NCBI GenBank assembly: GCA_944989445.1
Contig: CALYLW010000288.1
Coordinates: forward strand, 1-64,000
DNA length: 64,000 bases
Direction: 5' to 3'
Origin: Ampullaceana balthica
Taxonomy: Eukaryota > Mollusca > Gastropoda > Lymnaeidae
Both the position numbers and the translations under genes were made by a program. This document shows, one piece after another, positions 47,801 through 57,929 of the stretch. The notes under the pieces are model-generated. The model was not told the DNA's origin, made no database searches, and saw only the letters and a program-made list of their open reading frames with translations. Within the stretch, counting starts at the first letter, position 1; each line of letters opens with the position of its first letter.

Positions 47801-48567
47801 TCTATATAAATATATATACAGATATATATAATACAAAGTACCGGGTATGTATGTATGTATGTTTGTCCTTTATAGCTGGCTAAACCATTCATCCAATCAT
47901 CGTGAATTTTTTGGAGACTGCTTAGTGCACTCCCGGGATGGTAACTGGAACTTTTTTTTTAATTTAACACTCTTGGGGCGCCGGGGGCCCATAATATGAT
48001 TTCTTTCTTATATGAGCTGTATAAAAATTAGTTTAAGCGTTAGCTATTGGGTGAAGTAATGGATCTTAACCAAATTTTGTATATAAAAACTTGATAGCCA
48101 ATATTATAGGGCATTGAACTCCCATTGGCCTTTCCTTCGGGGCTGGGGGCCCAAAATGACTTTTTTCTTAAACGTATAAGATTTTATTCCCCATTCAAGT
48201 CTTTAACGATCTTGATAAATTATGACAAATATATCCATTATTATACAGACTGAAGTGAACAGATATTATGAACTTTATATCTTGCACTAAATGGCCCTGG
48301 GGTCCTTAGAGTCGATTTTTTCTTATATGAGCTATATAAAAATTAGTTTATGCGTTAGCTAATATAGGGCACTGAACTTCTTATGTCCATTTCTTCAGGC
48401 CCGGGGGGCCAAAATGTCTTTTTTTATAAACGTTAAAGATTTTATTCCCCATTCAATATTAACGATCTTTGTTGGTTTTTAACATAATTGTTTTTAAAAC
48501 GTACCACTCATTGGCTTCTTTGAATTAATTTTACTGAGATCGTTGCAACGCACTTCGGATCTGCTAG
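47801..48567 (+). mobile_element. Helitron/Helentron-like non-autonomous element
   Basis: It starts TCTATATAAATATATATACA after an A (47800) and ends CGTTGCAACG-CACTTCGGATCTG-CTAG (48541-48567) before a T, consistent with insertion between A and T. The first 100 bp (GTATGTATGTATGTTTGTCC, TTTATAGC) and the alternating repeats of 'CTTATATGAGCTRTATAAAA' and 'GGGGCC(C)AAAATG' inside are typical in style of invertebrate non-autonomous Helitron-like elements. The module CTTATATGAGCT...AGTTTA(A/T)GCGTTAGCTA occurs twice, at 48007 and 48311. No rolling-circle protein is present. Confidence 0.6.
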
Positions 48568-49540
48568 TTTGATAATAATTTGAAACCCAAACCAAACAAT
48601 AATTATTCAAGCTGGGTAAATAGGGTTGGGAGGCATTTTCCCCCATCATCGGATAGGTTAGAATAAGATGCTACGTATAAAGCTGGCACGTTGGGCGAAG
48701 AATGCCTGGGTAATGATAAAACCAGACTTATTTTGTTTGGTCCCATTTAATTTATGTCTGGTTCAGTGATAAAAGTCCGACAGTCTCTAGGTTCCATCTT
48801 GTGATATAGCTAAGTGGATTCTCTTGTCCAAGTCCGTTTACTCGAAGTTTCTGATGTTTTCTCTGCAAGCTCGGCTCGCAGACGCGGTTTTATTGTGTCA
48901 TCTGCTTAAGTGTCTTAGGTTTAAGCGTTATCCTAGATATTTTTTTTCAAAGTCTACTCTGTAGGCTCAGACTGTAGACACGGCTCAGCTGACTTAAATG
49001 TTGATATGATGATAATAAGTTTTCTTATTTCTTTGTAAAAAATTGACTCGTAACATTCACAAACTTCTTAACTAGATCAGAAATTTCAGTTTTGATAAGT
49101 TCCTCATATTAATTTGTCTTAAAATTTTAAAATTCGACGATATCTAACTCCCTGGAATTACACTCCTTAATGCCCTTTACCCCCTCTACTAATTAAATGG
49201 GACACACGTTTGACCCACTGTGATATGCATGACTTATGAGATCACATTCACGATACACAGAAAATGTTATACACCACTTCGAGTTTCTTACTTTTAGAAC
49301 CCTCGCTACGAAAAAACTTTCACTAGACTCAAGGCCATAAGATCCAACCCAAGGCCTCCGGGCCATTATAGGACCGGCACACATTAATATAAGCCCCAAG
49401 AGGTCTTGACCGGCGCACTATTAAATTCCCGCCGAAGGAGAATTTTAGGCAGAAATAATTCAATGGCCCTGTGCTACAAAGTGCAATTCATAAACCCTAC
49501 GGAGATTTTTTTATACTATACAGCTGATAGAGGAAATCTA
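48568..49540. other. Unrecognised sequence
   Basis: No gene recognised. The part from about 49370 may belong to the leader of the LINE that follows. Confidence 0.35.
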
Positions 49541-49549
49541 ATATACAGC

Positions 49550-49640
49550 TCGGGGGGTGGTCAAAGTGATATTGCGCTGCGCTGTCGTACCGAGACTCAA
49601 AAATCAGTCACGGGTTTGATCCCAATGGGCACCCCTTCGG
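49550..49640 (+). promoter_or_regulatory. tRNA-like leader at the 5' end of the RTE LINE
   Basis: GTGGTCAAAGTGATATTGCG resembles the D-arm/box A region of a tRNA. GGGTTTGATCC at 49612-49622 matches the box B consensus GGTTCGANNCC apart from C to T at one position. The spacing, about 55 bp, suits a tRNA-derived internal RNA polymerase III promoter. It runs directly into sequence (CACCCCTTCGGGTAGATGAG) belonging to the LINE's 5' region. It may be a SINE fused to or next to the LINE, or part of the LINE's own leader. Confidence 0.45.
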
Positions 49641-49682
49641 GTAGATGAGGCTCGTTAACCTTGGCTGGTAGTTCATCTAGGA

Positions 49683-49827
49683 CAGGGGTCTCCAAACTAC
49701 GGCCCGCGGGCCAGATGCAGCCCGCGAGGCCTTATCATCCGGCCCCACAAAACTGTGTGTAGTCGGCCCACAAAATGCTGTTTGACTGTTAATGCGGCCC
49801 TCCGGCAGAAAACTTTGGAGACCCCTG
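49683..49827. mobile_element. hAT MITE family D (short form), 145 bp
   Basis: Left end CAGGGGTCTCCAAACTACGG, right end CTTTGGAGACCCCTG. The perfect 8-bp duplication ATCTAGGA occurs at 49675-49682 and 49828-49835. Removing it restores the LINE leader 'GTTCATCTAGGAGAAGGAAA'. It shares GGCCCGCGGGCC and GCGGCCCTC blocks with the 743-bp element at 37018. A reverse frame of 183 codons crossing it is an artefact. Confidence 0.93.
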
Positions 49828-50262
49828 ATCTAGGAGAAGGAAATTCTGACTTCAAAAACCTCCGCTGCCTTGTGGCTGCACCCGCCACCCGGGAAAGGCT
49901 ATGGGAGTAAAACCCTGACAGAAAAACAGGAAATGGAGCACCTACATAAAAGTAATGTACATTCCGCCAGCTCCTGCGACGCCAATGGCGCCAAGCTGCA
50001 ACGACGCAAGTCGTTTCCTTGGTTACACCATTGACGAGAGGGGGGATATGCTGTATGGGCAGCAAGTGGGCCAAAAATCCCTGCACCAAGAAATCCAAAA
50101 AAGAAAAAAGAAGAAGAATCGCTAGCTCGAACGTGAGGACTATGTAGACTACGTGTCCCGGCATCACTGATGACCTGCAGTCAATAAACGACACATGGAA
50201 AACAGGAATAATTGACAGAAAGCTCAACATACTGAAGATGGACATCACATGCCTGCAGGATT

Positions 50263-51055
50263 AAATGGGAAACTAACTGGAGTATGTCTTTCCACCCAGA
50301 AAAGTGTCAACTGTAAAGAGTAACAAAGAAAAAGAAACAAATAAATTCAAAATATTACATTCATGGAAAAGAACTGACCCAAACTAAAGATGTAAAATAC
50401 TTAGGAGTCTTAATAAATGAGAAACTATCATGGAAGCCCCATGTCAATGAAGTTATTAAAAAATCAAACAAAACCTTAGGCTTTATAAAAAGAAACTTTA
50501 ACAAATGTAAAAGAGATATAAAACTAAAATGCTACCTCCCGTTGGTGAGACCTGTACTAGAATATGCATCTTATGTATGGGACCCATCCACCAAAGAAAG
50601 CACTGATAAACTAGAACAAATTCAAAAAAGAGCTGCCAGATTCATTACTGGAGAATATTCAAAACTGACAAGAATAACACCATTAGTTAAATCATTAAAC
50701 CTTGAAACACTAGAGGATAGAAGAACCACGAGCAAAGTAGTAATCATACATAAAGCAATTAATTCTAATTTAGAAATACAACACAAAGATAACTTAATAC
50801 AACCCTCAGATAGACATAAGGATAAAACACATTTCTTATTCCGTACGCAAGAACAAACACATACACATTTTCGTTCTTCCAGTCCGGAATTCGGGCGTGG
50901 AATGGGTTGCCTGAAGAAACCAGGAAAACCAACACTTTATCAACATTTAAATCTCTAATAAAAATGCAGGACTAAACACAAACCATAGATAAGCGTAGGA
51001 CGCAATAATCTTCTGTATAGAAGGAGCCTCTGTAGACAGATAAGATAAGATAAGG
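50263..51055 (+). mobile_element. 5'-truncated LINE (CR1/jockey-like) with (GATAA)n tail
   Basis: Inserted into the endonuclease region of the RTE LINE. It starts in the RT palm, at KWETNWSMSFHPEKCQLL in the frame from about 50263. Then come DVKYLGVLINEKLSWKPHV and VRPVLEYASYVWDPSTKEST, the latter in the frame 50542-50958, and IQKRAARFITGEYSKLTRIT. The sequence ends in ACAGATAAGATAAGATAAGG, a pentanucleotide tail. The site GG is shared at both junctions, so no long target duplication is visible. Related 3' ends are at 23262 and 59617. The frame near the end (HFRSSSPEFGRG) has a one-base shift before the usual NxxWN motif. Confidence 0.85.
50542..50958 (+). pseudogene. CR1/jockey-like LINE RT C-terminal remnant
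   Basis: An open frame of 138 codons. With the upstream in-frame sequence back to about 50263 it covers the end of the palm and the thumb of a LINE reverse transcriptase. Conserved pieces are RPVLEYASYVWDPSTKESTD, KLEQIQKRAARFITGEYSKL and LETLEDRRTTSKVVIIHKAI. The last 30 residues (SPEFGRGMGCLKKPGKPTLY) are out of frame: shifted by one base the same DNA gives R-N-S-G-V-E-W-V-A, close to the family's 'SGIRTWNSLP' end. Without the catalytic YADD motif it is inactive. Confidence 0.82.
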
Positions 51056-52227
51056 AAACTAGTGTCCCAGACAGCGGCTCACTAAAAGAAACAAATTACA
51101 CATTCTTCGGGCAAGGCAAACCTACAGGCGAACTAAGATAGGATGGTGTAGGTTTCGCAGTTAAGAACACCCTCCTACCATCCATTAAGACTCAGAACAG
51201 CTGCGGGCCCAGGAATCATTTTAGTGCGTACTCTCTGTTCAACCCCGGAAGAGAAGGCTCCAATTCTATGGAGCTTTAGACCAGGCAATAGCCAACATCC
51301 ACAAAGATGAGGCAATCTATCTCCTAGGTCTCTTTGTAAAGGGAAAGATAAATGAGAATGGACATAGGCTGCTGGAACTGTGCAGCTCACGAGGCTTATG
51401 TGTGACCAACACTTTCTTTAAGTGCAAGGATATACAACAAGTATCTTGGAGACACCCTCGATCACGCCAATGGCACCAGCTGGACCTCATCATCACCAGG
51501 CGTGCACAACTGGCTAGCTTCCTACTCACCCGCAGCTATCACAGTGCCGACTGCGACACGGATCACTCCCTCGTGGCCAGCAAGGTACGAATAATGAGGG
51601 GAAAACTCGTACTACGCCAAGAAAAAGGGATGTCCTCGCTCAACACCTTCTGCATGAAGGACCCTGTGAAAACGCAGCTGTTCACTGACAAAGTGCATAA
51701 AGGTTTCTCAAAGATATCATCGTACGTCACCATTAACTCCAAATTGACCCATCTCATAGACATGATCTCTACATCAGCATTAAATGCCTTTGGCAAAATA
51801 TCTCAAAAAAATCACGGAGTGGTTTGATACACACTGGAACGAGATGAAACCTTTCACTGAAGCCAAAAGGAAAGCTCTTATGGCCTACAAGGAAAAGCCT
51901 ACACCCGACAGGCTGCATGCATTAAAAAACAGCCAAGTCGCATGCCCTAAAAGTCGCACGTCAATGTGCCAATACCTAGTGGCTTAACCTCTGCTCCAGC
52001 ATACAGTCAGCTGCAGACATGAGCAATGCAATCACTATGTACGAAAATATCAAAAAAGCAACTGGCCCTTTGACGTCCAAAGTTCCCCCCAAAAGTCCAA
52101 AAGTGGAGAAATTATCCAAGACAAGGCAGCGTAGCTAAAACGGTGGGTTGAGCATTATCTGGAACTGTATGCAACTGTTACCACAGTCTCCAGCACCGCT
52201 CTAGATGACATCCCCGCTATTCCGGCC

Positions 52228-53513
52228 ATGGAAAAACTTAATGTCGTGCCCACACAGGAAGAGCTGAGCAAAGCAAGGGACTTCCTAGCTTGTGTAAAAG
52301 CCCTTGGGAATGATGGCATACCACCAGAAGTTCTAAAGAGTGGCAAGACAGCTTTACTCCAACCTTTGCACGAGCTTCTCTCCCTCTGCTGGGAACAGGG
52401 CTACATCCCCCAGGACCTAAATGTTGCAAATGTAGTGACACTATATGAGAACAAGGGCGATAAAAGTGACTGCAATAACTATCGATGCATCTCACTCCTT
52501 ATTATTGTAGGAAAGGCCTTTGCCCGTGTCATACTAACACGATTACAGAGTTTAGCCTCCCGAGTTTATCCCGAATCTCAGTGCGGTTTCCGGGATAATC
52601 GGTCTTCCATAGACATGGTGTTCTCCATACGGCAGATCCAGGAAAAATGCAGAGAGCAGTAGATGCCACTATACATTGTCTTTGTGTATCTTACGAAAGC
52701 CTTTAATTTAGTCAGTCGCAACGGCCTATTCCAAATCCTGAAAAAAATCGGCTGTCCCCCCCCCCAACCTACTCGCCATCATCAGACAGTTCCATGAAAA
52801 TATACAGGGCACAGTGCAGTTCGATGTAGCTACGCCAGAAGCCTTTCCAGTCAGCAGCGGAGTTTAACAGGGTTATTTACTCGTACCAACACTTTTCGCA
52901 ATATTCTTCACTGTACTACTTCGATATGCATTCAAGGATAGCAGTGATGGAATCTGATTACACACCAGAGCAGATGGAGGACTTTTCAACACTGCCCGCC
53001 TCCGAGCCAAAACCGAAACGACAGATGTTCTAATTCGTAAGCTACTCTTTGCGAATAATGCGGCACTGACAGCACACACAAATGGTTTGCAACAACTTGT
53101 GTCAAGCTTCTCCAACGCCTGAAAAGAATTTTGTCTGCAAATCAGCTTGAAAAAGATAAACATCATGGCCCAAGACACGCGTTCTCCTCCTACCATCAAT
53201 ATCGACAATGAAAACTTGGAGGTTGTGGACAGCTTCACCTACTTTGGGGCCCAAAGTCTCCAATACACTGTCCATCGATGACGAAATAAACAGTAGAATT
53301 GGCAAGGCAGCTGCCACAATGGCTAAACTAAATAAATGGGTCTGGAAAAACACCAAGGTAACGGAGAAAACCAAACAGTGTGTCTATCGAGACTGCGTAA
53401 TTAGTACGCTGCTATACGGGAGCGAGACATGGACCACTTTTACATCCCATGAGCACACGCTTAATTGCTTCCACTTGAGGTGCCTGCGTCGCATCCTTGG
53501 CATTACATGGTAG
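52228..53513 (+). pseudogene. RTE LINE reverse transcriptase, catalytic site destroyed
   Basis: RT fingers and palm run from 52288: LGNDGIPPEVLKSGKTALLQ, then VANVVTLYENKGDKSDCNNY, RCISLLIIVGKAFARVILTR and ESQCGFRDNRSSIDMVFSIR, up to a TAG at 52660. The next stretch (FVYLTKAFNLVSRNGLF) keeps the family order. The active-site motif at 53042-53068 reads LLFANNAAL where the family has F-A-D-D: both catalytic aspartate codons (GAY) are AAT at 53054-53059. The thumb region continues in another frame (53208-53513) with VYRDCVISTLLYGSETWTTF and HLRCLRRILGITW. The RT cannot be active. Confidence 0.88.
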
Positions 53514-53979
53514 GAAAAAGTTCCAAATAGTGAGGTCCTGATGCGTGCCAATACCCAAAGCATGTTCTCAATCCTTAGTGAAAGACGCCGGAGAAAGCTA
53601 GGACATGTAAAAAGAATGAGCCCTGGCCACATCCCCAAGGACCTCCTATAGGGAGAACTGGCATCGGGAAAGAGGAAGACAGGTCGCCCACGTCTGAGAT
53701 TTAAAGATGTCTGCCAAAGGGACATGAAAGCAGCCATAATACGCACAAGCGACTGTGAGTGTAAGACAGAAGACCGATCTGCGTGGGGCACAGTTGTCAA
53801 AGAGGAAGTCATAGTAGCCTAGGAGCGAAAGGATGGAGGAGGCTACAGACAGAAGAGCTAGGAGAAAGGCCAAAACATTGGGGAGCACAGAACACGTGTG
53901 CAAAAGCTGTGGTAAAGACTGTCACTCAAGGATAGGACTGCACAGCCACACGAGGAAATGCAACCCAGACCAACGGTGA
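53514..53979 (+). pseudogene. RTE LINE C-terminal region with C2H2-type finger
   Basis: After a TAG at about 53512 the family-typical tail continues: SILSERRRRKLGHVKRMSPG, GKRKTGRPRLRFKDVCQRDM, then further stops. At 53896-53979 the sequence reads VCKSCGKDCHSRIGLHSHTR and KCNPDQR before a TGA. It has the pattern C-x2-C-x8-9-H-x3-H/C of a single zinc finger, as in the C-terminus of craniofacial-development-protein-2-like LINEs. The finger is intact although the protein is not. Confidence 0.8.
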
Positions 53980-54030
53980 TGCACCATCGTCTAGCGAGAC
54001 CGAAGGATGCCGATATACGATACATAGACA

Positions 54031-55335
54031 GCAAAGAAAAAATATGGCGGCATATTGGAAATGTAAGTTGAAGTTTCTTTCTGATAAAACCATTCATGTC
54101 AACGACTTGAAACTGGGCTCCCTGGACGAGATCACTAGATCACTGATTCGCATGGTGCAGTGATAGCCTTAAAGTGAAGCTGTGCTTATGTTTGGTATCA
54201 TTTCACCAACAATGTGCCTCACTTTACTTGTGGCCATGGAGTCATGTCAACACTAGATTGTTTCCAAATCCACTTTTGCTGGACAAAACAAGTTAGTTTA
54301 CTTCATTATATTGGGGAAAAAAGTTTTAATGTATCGTTATTAAATGTTTATCCTCTTCGGAAATCAGCCTTACTTGTGACTTGAATTTGGCCCCCTTCTG
54401 TATGTCAATTTTCCTAATAAGGGTATTGGACCATGGAGCGGGTTCATATTTATTCATTATATTTATAATTTTATTGAACCATACATATTCGACAATATTT
54501 ATGTTTGTGGACCTGTGCCGGTCCGCAAGCTTCCATTTTAAAGACGATAATTTTATACAATATTTTTACAATAAATACATGTTTCTTAGGACGAGTTGTT
54601 CATTTAGATTTTATACGTGTAAAAGGTACACTGTAGATGAATGGACAATCAATATTTTAAAGGTGTTTTTTTCGCTTTATCCCCTCCGACCCCAACCTAG
54701 TAAAATTCTGTTGCCTTCACATCGAGTCAAAAAACGAAATTCCACCAGTTAATCTGAAAATGGTCCAGATTTTGGACAGGTTTTTAAAAAGTTTAATCAA
54801 TCAACAGCCAGTGTAAAACCTTGTTCATACCATCCATTGCGTAATAGAGAACAGGGGTCCGCGTTGCTGAAATAATAGCCACTGAAGAAAGTTGACAGAC
54901 AAAAGCTGACAGACAAAAGGTGTGCTTTTGTCACGTGACCAAGTATTTTCTTTTTGTTTCTCATTACTTTACATCAGAGACTTTCGTTTTGAGTACGGAT
55001 CAGGGGTTTATTACTTTTTTAAAAATTCTTTGTCAAGGTCCCTCTATATAGTCTAGTAATGCCGGGTTGTTTATTATTTTGTTCAAACGTCATTATCAAA
55101 GAAATACAATGTTATTGCAAAACCTTTTGTGTCACATGGACAGACTCGACTTGAAAATATTTTAAAATTTCCTAATAAAAAAAACAAAACTTTTAATGCA
55201 TGCAGTGCTGTTAGCCGCCTACATAAATGAACTTAAACTTCTTGATGGAGCAACTGCCTTAGAATTTTACCATTTATATTTGAGTCAATATTTGGATTTG
55301 TAGCCACACAAGCAAGAACGAAAAACCCTCAAGGG
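54031..55335. other. Unrecognised sequence
   Basis: The first part may be the LINE 3' region. The 123-codon frame at 54381-54752 is AT-rich with a hydrophobic start; I see no family features and do not call it a gene. Confidence 0.35.
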
Positions 55336-55600
55336 ACTGTCCATAAATGACGTCACGCACCTAAGGGGAGGGGGGTCACCACATTTGTGACGAGGGGGAG
55401 GAGGGAGTTTTAGAATTTTGACGTCACGTCAAACAACGTTACTTTAAATCAAAGTTCCACCAACATATTCGACTTCTTACTATTTATTTTAAGACGTTTT
55501 ACATGGATTCACGCTGTTACGATATGAGAGTGCAGCATTACACTAAATGCATACTAAAGTTTTTAAAAAAAACGTAAATAAAAAAAAACGTAAAAAAAAG
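55336..55600 (+). mobile_element. MITE family B, left half
   Basis: Starts GGGACTGTCCATAAATGACG TCACGC, followed by the G-rich subterminal region, TTTTGACGTCACGTCAAA and the sequence 'GTTACTTTAAATCAAAGTTCCAC' also seen at 38626-38648. No right-hand terminus was found before the R1 fragment at 55608. Confidence 0.7.
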
Positions 55601-55607
55601 TTTTTGA

Positions 55608-55720
55608 CAATAAATCCTTTATACAGGAGACATAACTAAAAGAATGTGCATTATAATACGCAGCGCAAGACAATCCAAAAATACAAAATTTTAGTTATGT
55701 CTCGTAAAACATGTTTAATA
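55608..55720 (-). mobile_element. R1 family fragment, reverse orientation
   Basis: Reads AATAAATCCTTTATACAGGA, then ATTATAATACGCAGCGCAAG, and GTAAAACATGTTTAATA, the reverse complement of the 3' end and last iterons of R1. It stops abruptly at the CTAG terminus of a Helitron-like element (55721), which suggests that the element inserted here. Confidence 0.75.
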
Positions 55721-55921
55721 CTAGGTTGTGCTGCGGCGCCTGCGGCGCCCACTTTTTTAGGGCGCCTACGGCGCCCACCTTTTCAAAAGCTCAACTAACT
55801 TGTCCTTGTATGATAAATACGTAATATTAAACTTCCTTAAAGGTACACAAAGTATTTTACGGCGCCCACTTTTTTTTTGGTCAAAAGCCCAAGTAACTTA
55901 TTCATGAAATGTACACAAAGT
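55721..55921 (-). mobile_element. Helitron-like element with GGCGCC hairpin, minus strand
   Basis: On the minus strand it ends GGCGCC-GCA-GGCGCC, GCAGCACAAC, CTAG (55721-55724), with T next: the same architecture as 46340-46689. Extra partial hairpin copies (GGGCGCCTACGGCGCCC at 55759, ACGGCGCCC at 55860) alternate with the body word 'AAAGCYCAASTAACTT', as if terminal segments were added in series. Confidence 0.6.
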
Positions 55922-56117
55922 ATTTATCTAATTTTTTTTTACAGTGCTAATCACCAAACAATTTTTAAAGTAAATTTAGAAAGCAGCGCACCAAATTATT
56001 GGACCAAACAATTCAAAGAGTTATTTTTTGGTCCAACAATTTGGTGGGCTGCTTTCAAAATTTACTTTAAAAATTGTCTGGTGATTAGCAGTGTAAAAAA
56101 ATAAATTAGATAAATAG
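55922..56117. mobile_element. Foldback element with about 85-bp arms
   Basis: A long inverted repeat. The left arm runs from ATTTATCTAATTTTTTT through ACAGTGCTAATCACCAAACA, CAGCGCACCAAATTATTGGA. The right arm is its near-exact complement (TCCAACAATTTGGTGGGCTG ... TGTCTGGTGATTAGCAGTGT). The loop is about 15-20 bp around 56015. A transcript would form a long hairpin. The 75-codon frame over it is not a gene. Confidence 0.88.
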
Positions 56118-56213
56118 TTGTCAGTCAGCACTGTTTACAACACAAATGCTGACGTCATAGGTTCGTGCGTTGTTTGGTTAATATTAATCTGGAAACCAAA
56201 ATTATTATAATTT
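56118..56213. other. Spacer
   Basis: Nothing recognised. Confidence 0.3.
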
Positions 56214-56720
56214 TTAAATCCCTTATATTAACTTCACCGCCGTCTCTGTCTGTCGTCATCTCTCTCTGTCTTGGGCGGGCGGAAAAACCAAAGTCAAAAC
56301 CCACTTCCCGTGATCCGATCGAGCTGAAATTTGGCACACGGACCCGTCTCACCTAACAATGCATCGTATCTAAATTTCAGATCGATCGAACGTACCGTAA
56401 TTAAATTAATGCATTTTTAGTTTATCCTTACATAACGTATGTAATTCAAATTCACTGTTTGTTATTGTTGTTTTTTTTCACGTGATTGTTCAGTCACGCG
56501 TTGACGCGACCCATCGAAGTACCGGGCGTGCTTTTGTTTACATTTTACGTGTCACGCTGAGCTCGGTCCAGCGATCGGTGACCAGACTTTTCCCCTCTCC
56601 CACCCCCTCAGGGTTATGAAGCAAAGTTGAGTTAAGACAGATTCAGTCTGTAAAGTGTAAATGTTTGGCGCGTTTGAAAATAATCAATACTGTTAGTTAT
56701 GTCTCATATATAAGGGATTT
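56214..56720 (+). mobile_element. R1 family, copy 5 (TC-rich subtype, short tract)
   Basis: Begins AAATCCCTTATATTAACTTC and ends ATATAAGGGATTTATAG. Same internal order as copies 2 and 3, but the pyrimidine tract is reduced to CTGTCTGTCGTCATCTCTCT. It therefore shows what a copy looks like without microsatellite expansion. Confidence 0.7.
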
Positions 56721-56879
56721 ATAGTCAAAAACATTGTTTTTACGGGTTTGTTTTATTAAGTCTATATTTTCAATTTTTAAAAAGCAGAGTGATGTCCCTT
56801 AGCGTTAGGTGGGAGGCAGTCAGCGATAATTGAGCGTAAATATATATATATATATATATGATAATGCGATCAGCAATAT
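56721..56879. other. Spacer with (TA)n
   Basis: Contains a TA run at 56839-56859. Nothing else recognised. Confidence 0.35.
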
Positions 56880-57330
56880 GTTTATAAAAAGTATTGCCAA
56901 TACAATAAGCACCTTATTGCGCGACAGGAAAGGTCGTTCAATATAATACGCAACGCGACACTCTATCTCAAAAATTAACATAGAGATAAATAAAATAATC
57001 TAAAAATTCAATAATTTAAATACCGTACATGCGATCGATCTGAAATTTTGATACCTCATTTTTATCATCGGCACGAAACTGCTTGCAAAATTTCAGCTCG
57101 CTAGCTTACGAGGAAGTGTGTTAAAAATCGACCCAAAGTTTTTTCGGCAAGCAATCAAGGGCTCAGACACCACAAGTTAATCTAAATGATTTAAAAACAA
57201 TCGTTTAGAAGTTTAGACTATAAATACTTCATTTACGAGACATAGCTAAAAGTATATTCATTTTAATACGCATCGCACGACAATCCAAAAATCCAAAATT
57301 TTAGTTATGTCTCATATATATACAGGATTT
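56880..57330 (-). mobile_element. R1 family, reverse copy (iteron subtype)
   Basis: Reverse complement of copy 1: CACCTTATTGCGCGACAGGA, TTCAATATAATACGCAACGC, GCGATCGATCTGAAATTTTG, CAAAATTTCAGCTCGCTAGC and CACCACAAGTTAATCTAAA. The iteron block is partly missing. A second fragment (ATAAATACTTCATTTACGAG, TAATACGCATCGCACGACAA) follows at about 57218-57305. Confidence 0.75.
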
Positions 57331-57370
57331 ATAGTTATAAAACTGCTACAGTCTGCTGGATTTCAGCTGG

Positions 57371-57406
57371 ATTTGCACCAGGGACCCGTGCACTATTTTT
57401 CCTGTA
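57371..57406 (-). mobile_element. Fragment of hAT MITE family C
   Basis: TTGCACCAGGGACCCGTGCA followed by CTATTTTTCCTGTACA is the reverse complement, with a few differences, of 32202-32237 in the MITE at 32097-32281. Confidence 0.65.
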
Positions 57407-57929
57407 CAGACGTGAGCCCCCACATGGCCTACAGTTATAAAACATCTGGCATGAATTCGATTAGTTATATGCTACACGTAATCTAGCAACTTTGAAAAGA
57501 ATAATCACTCGTCTTCTCTGGTCTTGATGGTCATGGGCGGTAACTACTTAAAATCACCTGTGTTCTTCATCGTCAAGGGCTGGAACTATGAATTGTTTTC
57601 TAAATAAATAGAAGTAAAAAAAAAGATTTTTAAAAACCACGTTATTATAAGCGGACTAAAAAGAAGAAAATAAATTTTAAAATTTTAAATTTAAAATAAG
57701 TACTATGATCTGTGGCGGATTTAGCTATAGGGCAGGGGGGCAGCTTCGCGCCCCTGTTGGGTCTAAAATGGTGCCCCCTAAAGACACCCTCGATGAACAC
57801 TAAAAGGTGTCAATAGAGCATAAAAAAATATTGCTAAACACGAAACACCAAACTGCTTGCTAAATATCGTATTTCGAATTATGAAACTGTAATATATGGC
57901 TTAAATCAATCACTCGCATCTGAATTATC

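Larger units (their letters stand above)
50100..51830 (+). pseudogene. RTE LINE endonuclease domain, broken
   Basis: AP-endonuclease-like domain of the RTE LINE, which would nick the target DNA to prime reverse transcription. The pre-insertion part includes DDLQSINDTWKTGIIDRKL and ITCLQE (the metal-binding glutamate, 50254-50262). After the inserted LINE, 51060-51180 reads SGSLKETNYTFFGQGKPTGE, then a stop, then DGVGFAVKNTLLPS. From 51402 an open frame gives LCVTNTFFKCKDIQQVSWRH, QWHQLDLIITRRAQ and CDTDHSLVASKVR; the last is the family's DH-containing catalytic end. Frames change at least twice between 51190 and 51402. Confidence 0.82.
49641..54030 (+). mobile_element. RTE-like LINE (CFDP2-like), interrupted and inactive
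   Basis: One non-LTR retrotransposon of the kind often annotated as craniofacial development protein 2-like. The parts are: 5' region 49641-50262, interrupted by MITE 49683-49827; then a second LINE at 50263-51055; then endonuclease, reverse transcriptase and a C-terminal zinc finger from 51056 to 53979, and a short 3' region. The coding sequence resumes across the inserted LINE: it reads LKMDITCLQE before and TSVPDSGSLKETNYTFFGQG after, consecutive in this family. Many stops and frameshifts make it dead. Confidence 0.85.

Noticed and set aside
49697..50248. 183-codon reverse-strand frame
   Set aside because: It crosses a hAT MITE and the complement of LINE coding sequence. The forward strand carries the recognisable protein.
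52873..54097. Several reverse-strand frames of 79-142 codons
   Set aside because: Complement shadows of the RTE LINE, whose forward-strand translation matches RT and zinc-finger motifs.
54381..54752. 123-codon frame downstream of the RTE LINE
   Set aside because: The composition reflects AT-rich sequence (F, I, L, Y, N); it has no motif and no upstream relation to the LINE.
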